Assembly (NCBI GenBank): GCA_022539475.1
Contig: VCMS01000434.1
Coordinates: 40,353 to 72,209 of the forward strand
Reading direction: 5' to 3'
Length of the DNA stretch: 31,857 nucleotides
DNA from: Gracilaria domingensis
Taxonomy: Eukaryota > Rhodophyta > Florideophyceae > Gracilariales > Gracilariaceae
Shown here: positions 9,419 through 18,138 of the stretch, piece after piece
Position numbering within the stretch: the first letter of the stretch is position 1
How the letters are laid out: every line of letters starts with the position of its first letter
Program-made: the position numbers and the translations under genes
Notes under the pieces: generated by a model
Told to the model about the DNA's origin: nothing
Database searches by the model: none
What the model saw: only the letters and a program-made list of their open reading frames with translations

Positions 9419-10102
9419 GCAGATCGTCACGACCTCTACATTCAGGTGTGAAAAAAAAGTTCTGAGAGCATCAACCGCATCTCCAACTTTCTTCATTATT
9501 GAGCGTTTATTCGATTGACACGAGTCGAATACCTTAATCTGACGCGAGAATTTGGAAGCAGAGAAACACACCCACTTCTCCATTTTCTTATGCTTGTGTA
9601 CAAGGAGAGGACAAATTATTGTTTCTGCGTCATCCCATGTTCCAAGCGAAGAGGATCGTAACCCTTTCTTCGTCTGGTGCTTAAGAAACTGTAGATCTTC
9701 TCCATTCATCAATCGTGACGCTGTCATATTTTGCAAAACCATGTCCACCAACCAGTCTGTATGCTGAATGAGAACCTTCGTTCTTCCTCTGCCACTGTTA
9801 GCGTTGTAAAATTCAGTCATGTTGTTCATTATTCTTGCCGTTAACTTAGATTCCTTCAATTTCGACAATCTTGGTGCCACAAGAACTCGAATATCCTCCA
9901 ATAAACTAAAGTAAGCTCCATTCATGTATAGCTCCATTCTATTAGAACCTCTATCGACCACAACATCGTCAGGAAATTCTCCATCTCGCACAGATGCAAT
10001 CCTTTTTTGCACGAATGGAAGAAGCTCACATGCGCCAAATCCAGTGTCAAGACTACCTTCATTCCATACAGTACTGCCCCTGTGAGATAAAGTGATGCGC
10101 AA
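9404..10102 (-). pseudogene. Ulp1-like (C48) cysteine protease of a MULE, truncated by the retrotransposon
   Basis: The minus-strand frame has no ATG until codon 56. It contains the order typical of Ulp1/SENP proteases: TDWLVDMVL (residues 115-123, the substrate-groove Trp-Leu-x-Asp), then ETIICPLLVH, EKWVCFSA (175-182) and IKVFDSC (189-195) with the catalytic-type Asp193. The His normally before Trp177 is Lys176. The frame loses sense after EVVTICY, exactly where the gypsy LTR seems to start, before the expected catalytic Cys. Ulp1 enzymes remove SUMO or related modifiers, and some plant MULEs (Kaonashi/KI-MULE type) carry such a domain with the transposase. The better start may be an internal exon after CTCACAG at about 10080. 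As it stands the gene is broken. Confidence 0.6.
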
Positions 10103-10103
10103 T

Positions 10104-10515
10104 GGATGTCCATCGGATGAAATTTAGGGACATCTACAGGATATGAGTCGGATATCTTCTGCGCATTCAGGATATCCGAATGATATGCCGTGGTACCCCG
10201 TTGGATGCGCCTAATTGATACCCTTTACATCTCCTTTGGATGTACAAAACCTATTCCAAAGATATTCATATGATGCACGAAGATATGTCCCATGGATGTC
10301 CGGAAATCCACGGTGCATCATTTGGACATCACAAAATCCAACGGGCATCTCTTCGTACATCATATGCGTATCAGGCGATTATCGTTTGAGTATACTTCAT
10401 GCATCATCTGAGCATCATTTACGTGTATCATATGGACATCTTGAGGAGATCAAATGGACATCTTCAGGTCTCGTAATTCTAATATGGGTTATCTTGGGGA
10501 TATCATCCGGACATC
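10104..10515 (+). repeat. Degenerate GGAYATC repeat tract
   Basis: A low-complexity stretch between the transposase stop and the Ulp1-like frame. GGACATC occurs at 10128, 10324, 10434, 10456 and 10509, and its complement GATGTCC at 10105 and 10295. Between them are many relatives (GGATATC, GGATATG, GCATCAT, ATATGGACATC). Units are irregularly spaced and often preceded by CAT or ATC. It could be an intron, a protein-binding array or a decayed satellite. Confidence 0.6.
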
Positions 10516-13451
10516 AATTCACCTCTCTGGGTGCTTTCCAATAGCGAAAGCATAGAATCGAGAGTAACTTGCTTTGACGAATCGCAGAAGAACAAGAGGT
10601 TGCAGTCGACTACAGCTTGCAACAACTCTCCAATTTCTTCTGCAGCTAAACCACTTGAATCTCTTGCGTGTAAATGAGATTTCGGCAAAGTTATAAATTT
10701 GTCTGATAGTCCAAAAGGGGACAGAACTTCTTCCAATTTCTCCGTGGCGGAACGAAGGAACCACCTCACTCTCTTCTCAGCGTTTGCCTCCAAACTTCTG
10801 TTACCTCCTTGAATACCTCTAGTACTCCTCCAAATTGACTCAGCTCGCCTTTCTTGACTTAAACGCAATTGGGTAGATGGTAAGTATGCCTCTCGATCAT
10901 CTCCGGCTTCTGAACAATTCCCGAAAGGCTTATCTGATTCATTATGGTTTTGAAAGAATATTAGGGACGTTTTCTGGTTCGTGACATCAACATTGCATTT
11001 GCGCGCAATATCAGTCAGTCGAGACTTTTTTCTTCTGCGTAACAAATGATTATCCGGCAAAGGAATGTGTCGACGGCCACTGAGATCGCCACTGATCATT
11101 AACGACAACTGAAGCACATTCTTATGTTCAATCCACTTCGAACGGCGGCCGACATACTCAGGAAGACTCATTCCTTTTGCACACGTCTTCATTAACAGTC
11201 CAATCTCGTCAACATGTTTTCGATTTCGAATCGCCACTTTTACTGACGTGTTGTGCGTCAAAGGAGGTCTAGAAGTCAGGGCATCGCAGAGAAACAAAGC
11301 GTTTGTGAGCACACTGTTTCTGAAGAAGTCTAAAGTTCGCCCTTTTGCCCACAACGGTGAACGAGTTCCCTTCCGGTCTACATCCCTCAGTTTACACACG
11401 ATCTTGAAACCTCCTGATCCGTACCCAAACCCACTCAAAAACGGGCACCGGAACCGAATAAGAAGTCTATCAACACCGTCGACAGAGAGTGTTGACTCAT
11501 ACGCAACAAAAGAATGAAATTTTGCATAGGAGAAAAGTTGCACGCCCTTTTCCTTGAGCATAGTGTCTCTACTTGCCAGTACCCGATTTGCAGCAACCTC
11601 CCCTGAAGAAGAGCACCCAACTTTGTGCGCTTCTTTATCTTCTGCTTCGAGTTCTTCTCTTAGCAGTACCTCCAACTCAGAGTTGAGTTGTTCCTTTCCG
11701 AGCCTTGATTCATATCTAACTCTATGAACCGATTTACTCAAGAAAGGAGGTCTATTTGATGGGGTAAGTCCTCTCCACAACTCTCTCTCACCTCTCTCGA
11801 TACACTCTTCTGGAGAAGCGATAACGTGAGCTTTACCAATATTACCAGGCGGTACATATGGGAAGCATTCTGACGACAGGATACAAGCTACAACCCCCGT
11901 TCTATGACAGAGCTCCTCGTAAGCCGATGCTGATCTCAGGAAGGAAAAAAGTTGTTGAAGAAAGTGGTTAAGAGAGCTGTACATCTCACTATCTTTCTTC
12001 TCGTTCCGTTGTCGTGCCAGTTCTTGTATGTAATCACGAAGGTTCCTTGCCTTGTGTAACGAGCAATGAACGAGAATCGTTCTCACGCTTTCAATTCGAA
12101 TAGATGCATCTTGCCTTTGTGACGAAAGCATCATTACCGCGCCATATTCAGAAACATACATCCGGTTAAATACCCATGTGGCAGCTGCGGTAAAAGCTTT
12201 GTCTTCAGTGGAAACAAAGAAAGAAGGATACGCATTAACCCCTATGTAAGACTCTAAGCGCTTGAAATACGTCTCAAGGAACTTCACCATCTCTTCCGCC
12301 GTTCTTTCAATGCTGATATGCTCAGCACATACGTACGGCTGAGTAGTGCGGTTTCGTTGGGTACCCGTGGGAAGCCTCAAGACGAGAAATGTGTGCAATA
12401 GCTTTACCCATACACGGCACTTATCAGCGCTATAACGAAGCTTTGTTCCTCGAGACAATGACCTAAGAACAAAATTAGATTTGACTGATACAAGTAGTTC
12501 TCTTTCTCGGAATTGTGTTGCATCCATCAGAACCACCTGAGCATTTTCACCTCTTGTTTCCAGAAGCCTGCGATGAATCTCGAAACTGACCGCGGTGAAC
12601 AGAGTAAGTCTACTGAAACCTCCATTGTCTATGGCTTCCAAATCATGAACAGATCCCAGGAAGTTTTTCAGTTTACCGTCTATCGGAAGATCAACAAAAC
12701 CGTCTTTATCATGAACATACCACGAGTCGTGTTGTGCACGTCGAAGATCCAACCAAACATCTCCATCTGGTTCGAAAACCTCATTCCGACCTCTAGTTTT
12801 GGCTTTATGAGCCGCACCCTGGGAGATTAAAAGTCCAGTCCTGTTCCCAGTAAGAAGTTGTTTGAGGGCATTATCACTTGAACTGATGGACTTCATAGTC
12901 ATGTGCGACGGCATTGTGGTTGTTTCCATGAGTCTAGTTCTCTCTGCCTTTCGAACTACACCTCTAGCGGCAGCTCCTTTGACATGAATGCAAGGAATGA
13001 CGCTCCCGTTTTCTAGTTTGTCCCAAATGACATGAACTCTCCGAAAGGAAATACCGGCCCTAACAATGTCTTCAGCAGGAACAATCCAAAACTTGAGTTT
13101 TGCTCTAGCCATGCAAGGGCGAGAACTGTTGTCTTTAGTATCTCTGTGTGCGCACTTCACAACCTTGTACATATATGAACGCGAACGGGAGGGCGTAATT
13201 GGAGAAGGTCTGCTGCTACGCTCGACAGTGCTCACAAATGGGATAAGTCTTCCGTTGACCAAAGTAAACTGTGACACTAATGCGCTTCCTGATCCTCTCC
13301 TAAATCCCCATTCCTTCTTAATATCATCTTTCCCAATCAATGCGGAGTTCAAGAAGTCCACTGGTAGTTCAAAAGTAGTATCCGTGGTTGCATCATACTC
13401 TATATATTCGAACCCAGAAGGAGAGCATTCATGTCTATCTTTCGCATTCAT
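10503..13451 (-). CDS. Mutator-like (MULE) DDE transposase
   Basis: An intact 982-codon frame from ATG 13451 to TGA 10503-10505. Residues 95-160 hold a Cys/His-containing basic segment (KVVKCAHRD, RPCMARAKLKF, PCIHVKG) resembling the FLYWCH/WRKY-like fingers at the N-terminus of MULE transposases. The catalytic region shows VVLMDAT (Asp310, 12522-12524), FFVSTEDKAFTAA (Asp417, 12201-12203) and the MULE hallmark CxxH in VHCSLHKARNL (Cys463, His466). The third acid is probably one of the Glu residues near 512-513, but I cannot fix it. The rest is a long basic C-terminal region with no recognised domain. The enzyme would cut element ends in the nucleus. The Ulp1-like frame lies downstream on the same strand and a second gene is divergent upstream. 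Terminal inverted repeats were not found; one end is probably beyond the window. Confidence 0.8.
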   Translation of the reverse strand: MNAKDRHECSPSGFEYIEYDATTDTTFELPVDFLNSALIGKDDIKKEWGFRRGSGSALVSQFTLVNGRLIPFVSTVERSSRPSPITPSRSRSYMYKVVKCAHRDTKDNSSRPCMARAKLKFWIVPAEDIVRAGISFRRVHVIWDKLENGSVIPCIHVKGAAARGVVRKAERTRLMETTTMPSHMTMKSISSSDNALKQLLTGNRTGLLISQGAAHKAKTRGRNEVFEPDGDVWLDLRRAQHDSWYVHDKDGFVDLPIDGKLKNFLGSVHDLEAIDNGGFSRLTLFTAVSFEIHRRLLETRGENAQVVLMDATQFRERELLVSVKSNFVLRSLSRGTKLRYSADKCRVWVKLLHTFLVLRLPTGTQRNRTTQPYVCAEHISIERTAEEMVKFLETYFKRLESYIGVNAYPSFFVSTEDKAFTAAATWVFNRMYVSEYGAVMMLSSQRQDASIRIESVRTILVHCSLHKARNLRDYIQELARQRNEKKDSEMYSSLNHFLQQLFSFLRSASAYEELCHRTGVVACILSSECFPYVPPGNIGKAHVIASPEECIERGERELWRGLTPSNRPPFLSKSVHRVRYESRLGKEQLNSELEVLLREELEAEDKEAHKVGCSSSGEVAANRVLASRDTMLKEKGVQLFSYAKFHSFVAYESTLSVDGVDRLLIRFRCPFLSGFGYGSGGFKIVCKLRDVDRKGTRSPLWAKGRTLDFFRNSVLTNALFLCDALTSRPPLTHNTSVKVAIRNRKHVDEIGLLMKTCAKGMSLPEYVGRRSKWIEHKNVLQLSLMISGDLSGRRHIPLPDNHLLRRRKKSRLTDIARKCNVDVTNQKTSLIFFQNHNESDKPFGNCSEAGDDREAYLPSTQLRLSQERRAESIWRSTRGIQGGNRSLEANAEKRVRWFLRSATEKLEEVLSPFGLSDKFITLPKSHLHARDSSGLAAEEIGELLQAVVDCNLLFFCDSSKQVTLDSMLSLLESTQRGELMSG

Positions 13452-13886
13452 TGAATCTTCGCACTTGTCTTGGTATTACGGAGGGCGAAGTAGGAAGTTG
13501 GAGCAGTCAGAAAGAGGAAGCAAAGCAGCGTTTGTAAGAAGAAAACTCAAAAGGCGCTTGGATAGGAAGGAGAGAAGCTGAGCCCAATTGATAGAAAACC
13601 AAAAGTACATAGTACGTATAAGGCGCCATGTATATACTGGTTCATGTAAATCTGAGTATTGGAGAAGAACTATGAATTGTTGTAAGCAGAATGCAAAATT
13701 ATATACATTTCTTACCCTCTGACATGCCCATGACCCTCTTCGAAACCTTTTGGAAGACTGTTTCGTTCCAAATACCCTGCATCGAAAGAACTTACTGTTT
13801 CTTCTCAATCAAGATGACCAAACATGGAGACGAATAGTATGGAAGTGGAGAGTGAAAATCTGCGTGTCAAAGACGTTAGAGAGTAG
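13452..13886. promoter_or_regulatory. Divergent intergenic region between transposase and SUMO-motif gene
   Basis: About 435 AT-rich bases separate two divergent genes, so both 5' regions lie here. No clear TATA box was fixed. An upstream ATG at 13824 is in frame with the plus-strand gene but is closed by TAG at 13884-13886, immediately before ATG 13887. It is either a short upstream frame or an older N-terminus. Confidence 0.4.
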
Positions 13887-14843
13887 ATGAAGAACCAGTG
13901 GTCAAGGCACTATCCCTGGCTAAACTTTTCGTGTGATGCAAGGTATTTGGAAGAAAAGCTCAAACTCCGTCCCGAAGTGCAAGCAGAGATATGGGGATTT
14001 TACAGGTTGGAAGGTAATCCAGGCACACCAACAGTAATTCTCTAGCATGCAGTGGCTGAGTTTCTGATGCTCGAAAAGAAGATGACCCCCGCCGAAGTCG
14101 TTTCATTGAATAGATGCGCCTGTTATGGGAAGAGCAGGAAGAAAAGTGACTATTCTAGAAGACCAGACATCCTGAGTTTTTGTTTACCGAAGGTGCCAGG
14201 GGGCTTGTCACCTCAGAAAGCATCGGCAAAAGCTGTGTCGGCTTTGCGAAAAAGGCACAATCCGACTAACGATGTCAACCAAGGTCAATCTTTTGTGAGC
14301 AACTCAGACTTCATATCTGTAACAGAATCTGTTCCATCTTCAGTTTCGAATGTTCCTTGGCGTGTAGATACTATCATCGACTTAGTAGATAACCATTCCG
14401 ATACGGAAGACGATTTTGTGGATGCGAGACCAAAGAGTATTGGATTCAAAAGGGTAATAGAAAACGCGACCAAACCACGAGATAATCGGAAAGAGGAGAG
14501 TAATTGTGGTTTCAGTGACAGACTTCAGAAATTCAAGGAGGGTCCACAGGCTTGGAATAAGAAGCGACGCACTTCATCTGTAGAATGTTCGAAAGAGGTG
14601 AATAGTTTGCGATCTGTGCTAGACGAAAGTGTGATAATCGTCATAGAAGAAGAGAACAAACAAGAAGAGAAGACAGAAACAAAGCATGACAGTAGACATT
14701 TATCGGCATTAGTGCATTTGGAAAACATCATTAACAATGTAGATACATATGTGACAAATGAGATGCCAAGATCCCATATCGTCTGTGTTTCCGGAACGCT
14801 ATGTAAAGAGGCTAGAATGCTATTTTGTGGATTGAATCGTTAA
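13887..14843 (+). CDS. MULE-neighbour protein with two SUMO-interaction-like motifs
   Basis: ATG 13887 opens a frame (MKNQWSRHYPWLNFSCD) that meets TAG at 14043-14045 and then continues in the same frame to TAA 14841-14843. A 39-base GT-AG segment, 14014-14052 (AAG/GTAATC to ATGCAG/TG), would remove the stop and keep phase, giving FYRLE-VAEFLML. Counting residues from 14052, it has a basic centre (KSRKKS, NKKRR) and two acidic-flanked hydrophobic cores, TIIDLVDNHSDTEDD (107-121) and ESVIIVIEEE (192-201), which match SUMO-interaction motifs. No catalytic domain is recognised. It is divergent from the transposase and may be an accessory gene of the MULE. If the 39-base segment is not an intron, the gene is broken by an amber codon. 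Confidence 0.5.
14014..14052 (+). other. Candidate 39-base intron
   Basis: GTAATC at the left and ATGCAG at the right bound a 39-base segment, a multiple of three, containing the only stop (TAG 14043-14045) between two coding stretches. Codon phase is kept by splicing. Such a short intron is unusual, so a nonsense mutation is the main alternative. Confidence 0.4.
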
Positions 14844-15206
14844 AAAATGTGCAAAGAATTGAATGTACGGCTATGTGCAAGCCAAAAAAAAAATTTTTTG
14901 GATACCATACTTTCATTTATTCAAGCAATACTACAGAATTTGTAGAATGAGTGAAAGCGGACATAATTGCTAGTTCACCTCCATGACATGAAAGTTTTTG
15001 TACCTAGTATACTCAGACGGATTAGGTGGTAGCTCGATCTGGAAGCTACCAACGGCACTTGCAGACTTGTCGATTGCAAATAAACACAAATAATGAATGT
15101 AAACTAACTCTGGCTAGTACAACATTCATGAAATGGTAGTTGCGCACATCCATTCCCCCACCACTTTTCTACCTCCATCAACCCGGCAACTACTGTATCA
15201 CCTCAA
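14844..15206. other. Intergenic stretch between convergent genes
   Basis: No credible gene. It holds CC-A10-T6-GG at 14882-14901, a short AT palindrome just after the upstream stop that may lie near a polyadenylation site. The rest is AT-rich without visible repeats. Confidence 0.4.
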
Positions 15207-16018
15207 TCAAAGTAAAGCACCCTCATCTCCTTCCTCTACCTCCACATCCGCGAATGATAGCGTACGAAATTCTTTCCCATCATCATTCTTAACGGTTTCC
15301 TCCTCATCCTCCACAACATCCTCCCAGCTCCACTTCTCCTCGTATCCAACAACACTGCTCCCTTTCCACACCGGCTTCGGAACAGTCCTGAACCCAACCC
15401 GTGTCCTCTTCTTACTATCCCCTTTTCCTTTCTTGTTCTCCACCTTCGGCTGAATTTCATCCTCTTCTACCCCACACTCCTCGGTTGGATCGGCCTCTTC
15501 TCGCCAACCTTCCTCTTCAGACCTCTCTTCCTCACCAATTCTCCCTCCATCACCTCATCCGCCCCAAAACTATCCGTCGCCGGTACAAAGTCTCTCGCAT
15601 CCTCGTCCTCGCTTCCAATGCACACCCCTACCCCAACGCCGTTCACGATCTTCGTCTCCGGCGCCGGAGTTACCGGTGTTCCCTCCACACCCCCTACCCC
15701 GCCCTTCTTCCTCCCATTCACCTCCTTCGAGCTTCCCTCCAGATTCTCAATGCGTTTCATCATCTTCTTCTGCTCCTTTTTCATCCCCCTCAGTTCCCTT
15801 ACCACGAACCCTGTCACCTTCTTCGTCAGTCGACCCACGTCCTCTCCCATGCACGTCCCCATCGCTCCGGCACACCCCAGCACTGCAGTGGTCCACCAGT
15901 CCAGCTCGTCCTTCTCTTCCTCCTCCTCGAACACACTCTTTAACTTCTTGTGCGACCGTACCCCTTCGTCCGACTCCCACGGCCACCTAATGTTCGAACG
16001 CGAATCGTCATCGCTCAT
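15207..16018 (-). pseudogene. Small acidic/basic unknown protein, one frame break
   Basis: ATG 16018 opens MSDDDSRSNIRWPWESDEG, with an acidic patch (EEEEEKDELDWW) and then a Lys-rich helical segment (MKKEQKKMMKRIENLEG) suggesting a coiled coil. The first frame stops near 15467. Good sense continues one base back in the next frame (EADPTEECGVEEDEIQPK, then a KGKGDSKKRTR patch) to TGA at 15207-15209. The join is around 15480-15500 and is consistent with loss of one base. The opposite strand shows long but low-complexity Ser/Pro/Leu frames, which I take as shadows. No family is recognised. The charge pattern would suit a nuclear protein. Confidence 0.45.
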
Positions 16019-16658
16019 GGTCGCGTTGGTAGAAGATCTGGTAGAAGAGCAAAAGGGATATCGAAAGAAGAGAAATCAGGGAAGCCGAAAAGAACAGAAC
16101 TCGCTGATCGTTCCTTCACAAACCGATCACGGTGTACCAAGGGTAGACGCTTTCGTCCCATGACACTGTAGTACCGCCGCACCCGCTCATATCCGTCCAA
16201 CCTCTGCATCGCAATTATTTTCATATTTACTAGCACAATTCTTCACTTTTGAACACTCTCTATGCTTCTCATTCTCCATGTTCTCCCAACCGTTGCGAGA
16301 AGGGCGTCCCTTTTCATACATGGTTCATGCCAGTAGTATATGAAATGAAATCCTACCACTACCATCATATCATGATTCTTCCGTCCTCTTCATCGCGCTA
16401 CATTTTACTCTTCATGTACTCCGTCTCTTCATAGCTTTTCCATCACAGAAGCTAAGTTCGCCACTCGTTTATGAACACCTTCTTCACTTCAAATTTACAA
16501 GCCTTAAAGGAAACAAAACATAGATATAGCTCCTTCCATACACCTCTTTATAGGTAATATCTGCTCGTTTCGTTCTCAATAAATATATCTTCTCCTCGCC
16601 CGTTCTTTCTTCGTTTCTTCTCCTCTTTCCTACCTACTCAAAGGCAGCAGAGCTCACA
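16019..16658 (+). promoter_or_regulatory. Upstream region of the membrane-protein gene
   Basis: No credible gene in about 640 bases. The last 80 bases look promoter-like for the plus strand: AATAAATATATC at about 16579-16590, then a strongly pyrimidine-rich stretch, then ACAATGG at the start codon. The minus-strand gene starting at 16018 probably has its 5' region in the left part. Confidence 0.4.
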
Positions 16659-17861
16659 ATGGCCTTCCAAAACACCCACAAGGTATCGCATGTACAGCTT
16701 CGCAACCAAACTGCTCTCATACCTATCCATCTCAACGCATTTCCCCATAGGACATACATCACCTTTAACGACTGCCTTCAACTGAAGTACGACGTTGACA
16801 CCGGGGAAGCCACGGTTCGAGGAGTCCAGACCCTTTTATCCTCCGAACTGCTGGATGAACTCAGTGATGTTTATGACATACTTCACGAAGTTTCAATTCA
16901 TGACCGAATCCTTGAACATCCTCCCTTCTTTCACACAATTGGGAATCTTTCAGAGCTACCCAACTACATGTCAGAGGCTCGGTCTTATTCACATAATCCC
17001 CTGAACATGCTCTCGCTATCCTCTCTCTTGGCATTCTCCCTCTTCGTTTCAGTAGCCATAGGAGCTCTCTATGGGATTATAAAGCCTCTCACAACACACG
17101 CTCTTCTCTACGATCGCTCCTCCCGCCAAACACAACTGGGATTCACCGTCCTGTACAGCATGCTCGAAACTATGTTTCACATTATTCTGTTTGAATTGGC
17201 ATTCTCTCTTCACGCCACAAGGTATGGTAGACTCGCATATGGTCCAATGACTCCGTCGCACACATCCAGCACCGTTTCGGCACTGAGGAATAAATACCTC
17301 GGCATGGGCATCGGTGGGCTTATCGTCCTCAACCTCTCTATCTTCGTCACCTATCAGCTCCGTCCTTCTCCAATCGATGTCATGGATTCTCTCAAAACTG
17401 CATGTATTTCCTTCTTCCCCGGCGGTTTCTTCTTCGGCTTCTTCACCATTCTCATCAACAGATTTGGGATCTATTTCTCTACAAAACATACGTTCAACAA
17501 CATAGTTCCGCTCTCCAATGGGGTGGTATACCGGAGAACAGGGCTAAATCCGTACTGCCGTTGTATTCTAAACTCGTTCCGGAAAGCTTTGTTTCTTCAG
17601 GATTTCCTGCTTTCTATCAGACTTTTTCTGAACAGAGTGGTCCCAGTTTTCTTCGCACACACACTCTCCGAGTCTTTGGACCCCGAATCCTTTGGTTCGT
17701 ACAGAGGTATCCCGCCCCTCCTCACAAACACCTTGTTCATTGTACTACTTGTATGCTCCGGAGTCGTCAAACAGGCACCAAGAATCAACGCAAAGCTATA
17801 CTTTTGCGCCATTGGTGAGCACCCTAGACCCCCGACACAACATCTACTGCCTTCTGGCTGA
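16659..17861 (+). CDS. Multi-pass membrane protein of unknown function
   Basis: ATG 16659 in ACAATGGCC context opens 400 intact codons to TGA. The first 115 residues are soluble-looking. Hydrophobic segments follow at about 119-141, 161-184, 214-233, 249-272 and 352-370, with a weaker one near 320-333, so five or six membrane passes are likely. There is no signal peptide. I recognise no transporter or enzyme signature. Past residue 290 a different frame also reads without stops for about 100 codons, so a frame change there cannot be excluded. No mobile-element hallmark is visible; it may be a host gene lying between elements. Confidence 0.55.
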   Translation: MAFQNTHKVSHVQLRNQTALIPIHLNAFPHRTYITFNDCLQLKYDVDTGEATVRGVQTLLSSELLDELSDVYDILHEVSIHDRILEHPPFFHTIGNLSELPNYMSEARSYSHNPLNMLSLSSLLAFSLFVSVAIGALYGIIKPLTTHALLYDRSSRQTQLGFTVLYSMLETMFHIILFELAFSLHATRYGRLAYGPMTPSHTSSTVSALRNKYLGMGIGGLIVLNLSIFVTYQLRPSPIDVMDSLKTACISFFPGGFFFGFFTILINRFGIYFSTKHTFNNIVPLSNGVVYRRTGLNPYCRCILNSFRKALFLQDFLLSIRLFLNRVVPVFFAHTLSESLDPESFGSYRGIPPLLTNTLFIVLLVCSGVVKQAPRINAKLYFCAIGEHPRPPTQHLLPSG

Positions 17862-18138
17862 CGTATTCACCAAGTGCGAGACAAGTAGTATACGAACATA
17901 AGTACATAACTGATACATGTTTCAACTAAACAGAATCTCTTCTCTACAAACATAGTTCCCACTTGTTCATGACGCTCTCCAGGATTGAAGTGTTTGGTAT
18001 GGTATCCTATCCTACCCTTCAATCTTGGGTAGAGTCGTCGCTTCCACAATTCTTAAACTTTCTCTCGATTCACAAGATCATTTACTTCGAAACTATATTC
18101 GACACATAGATTACTACAAAGTTTCATCACATATTCAC

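Noticed and set aside
15133..16163. Long plus-strand Ser/Pro/Leu-rich frames
   Set aside because: They are antisense to a minus-strand gene with better start context and natural charge pattern; the low-complexity Ser/Pro composition is what its Glu/Lys/Arg codons give on the other strand.
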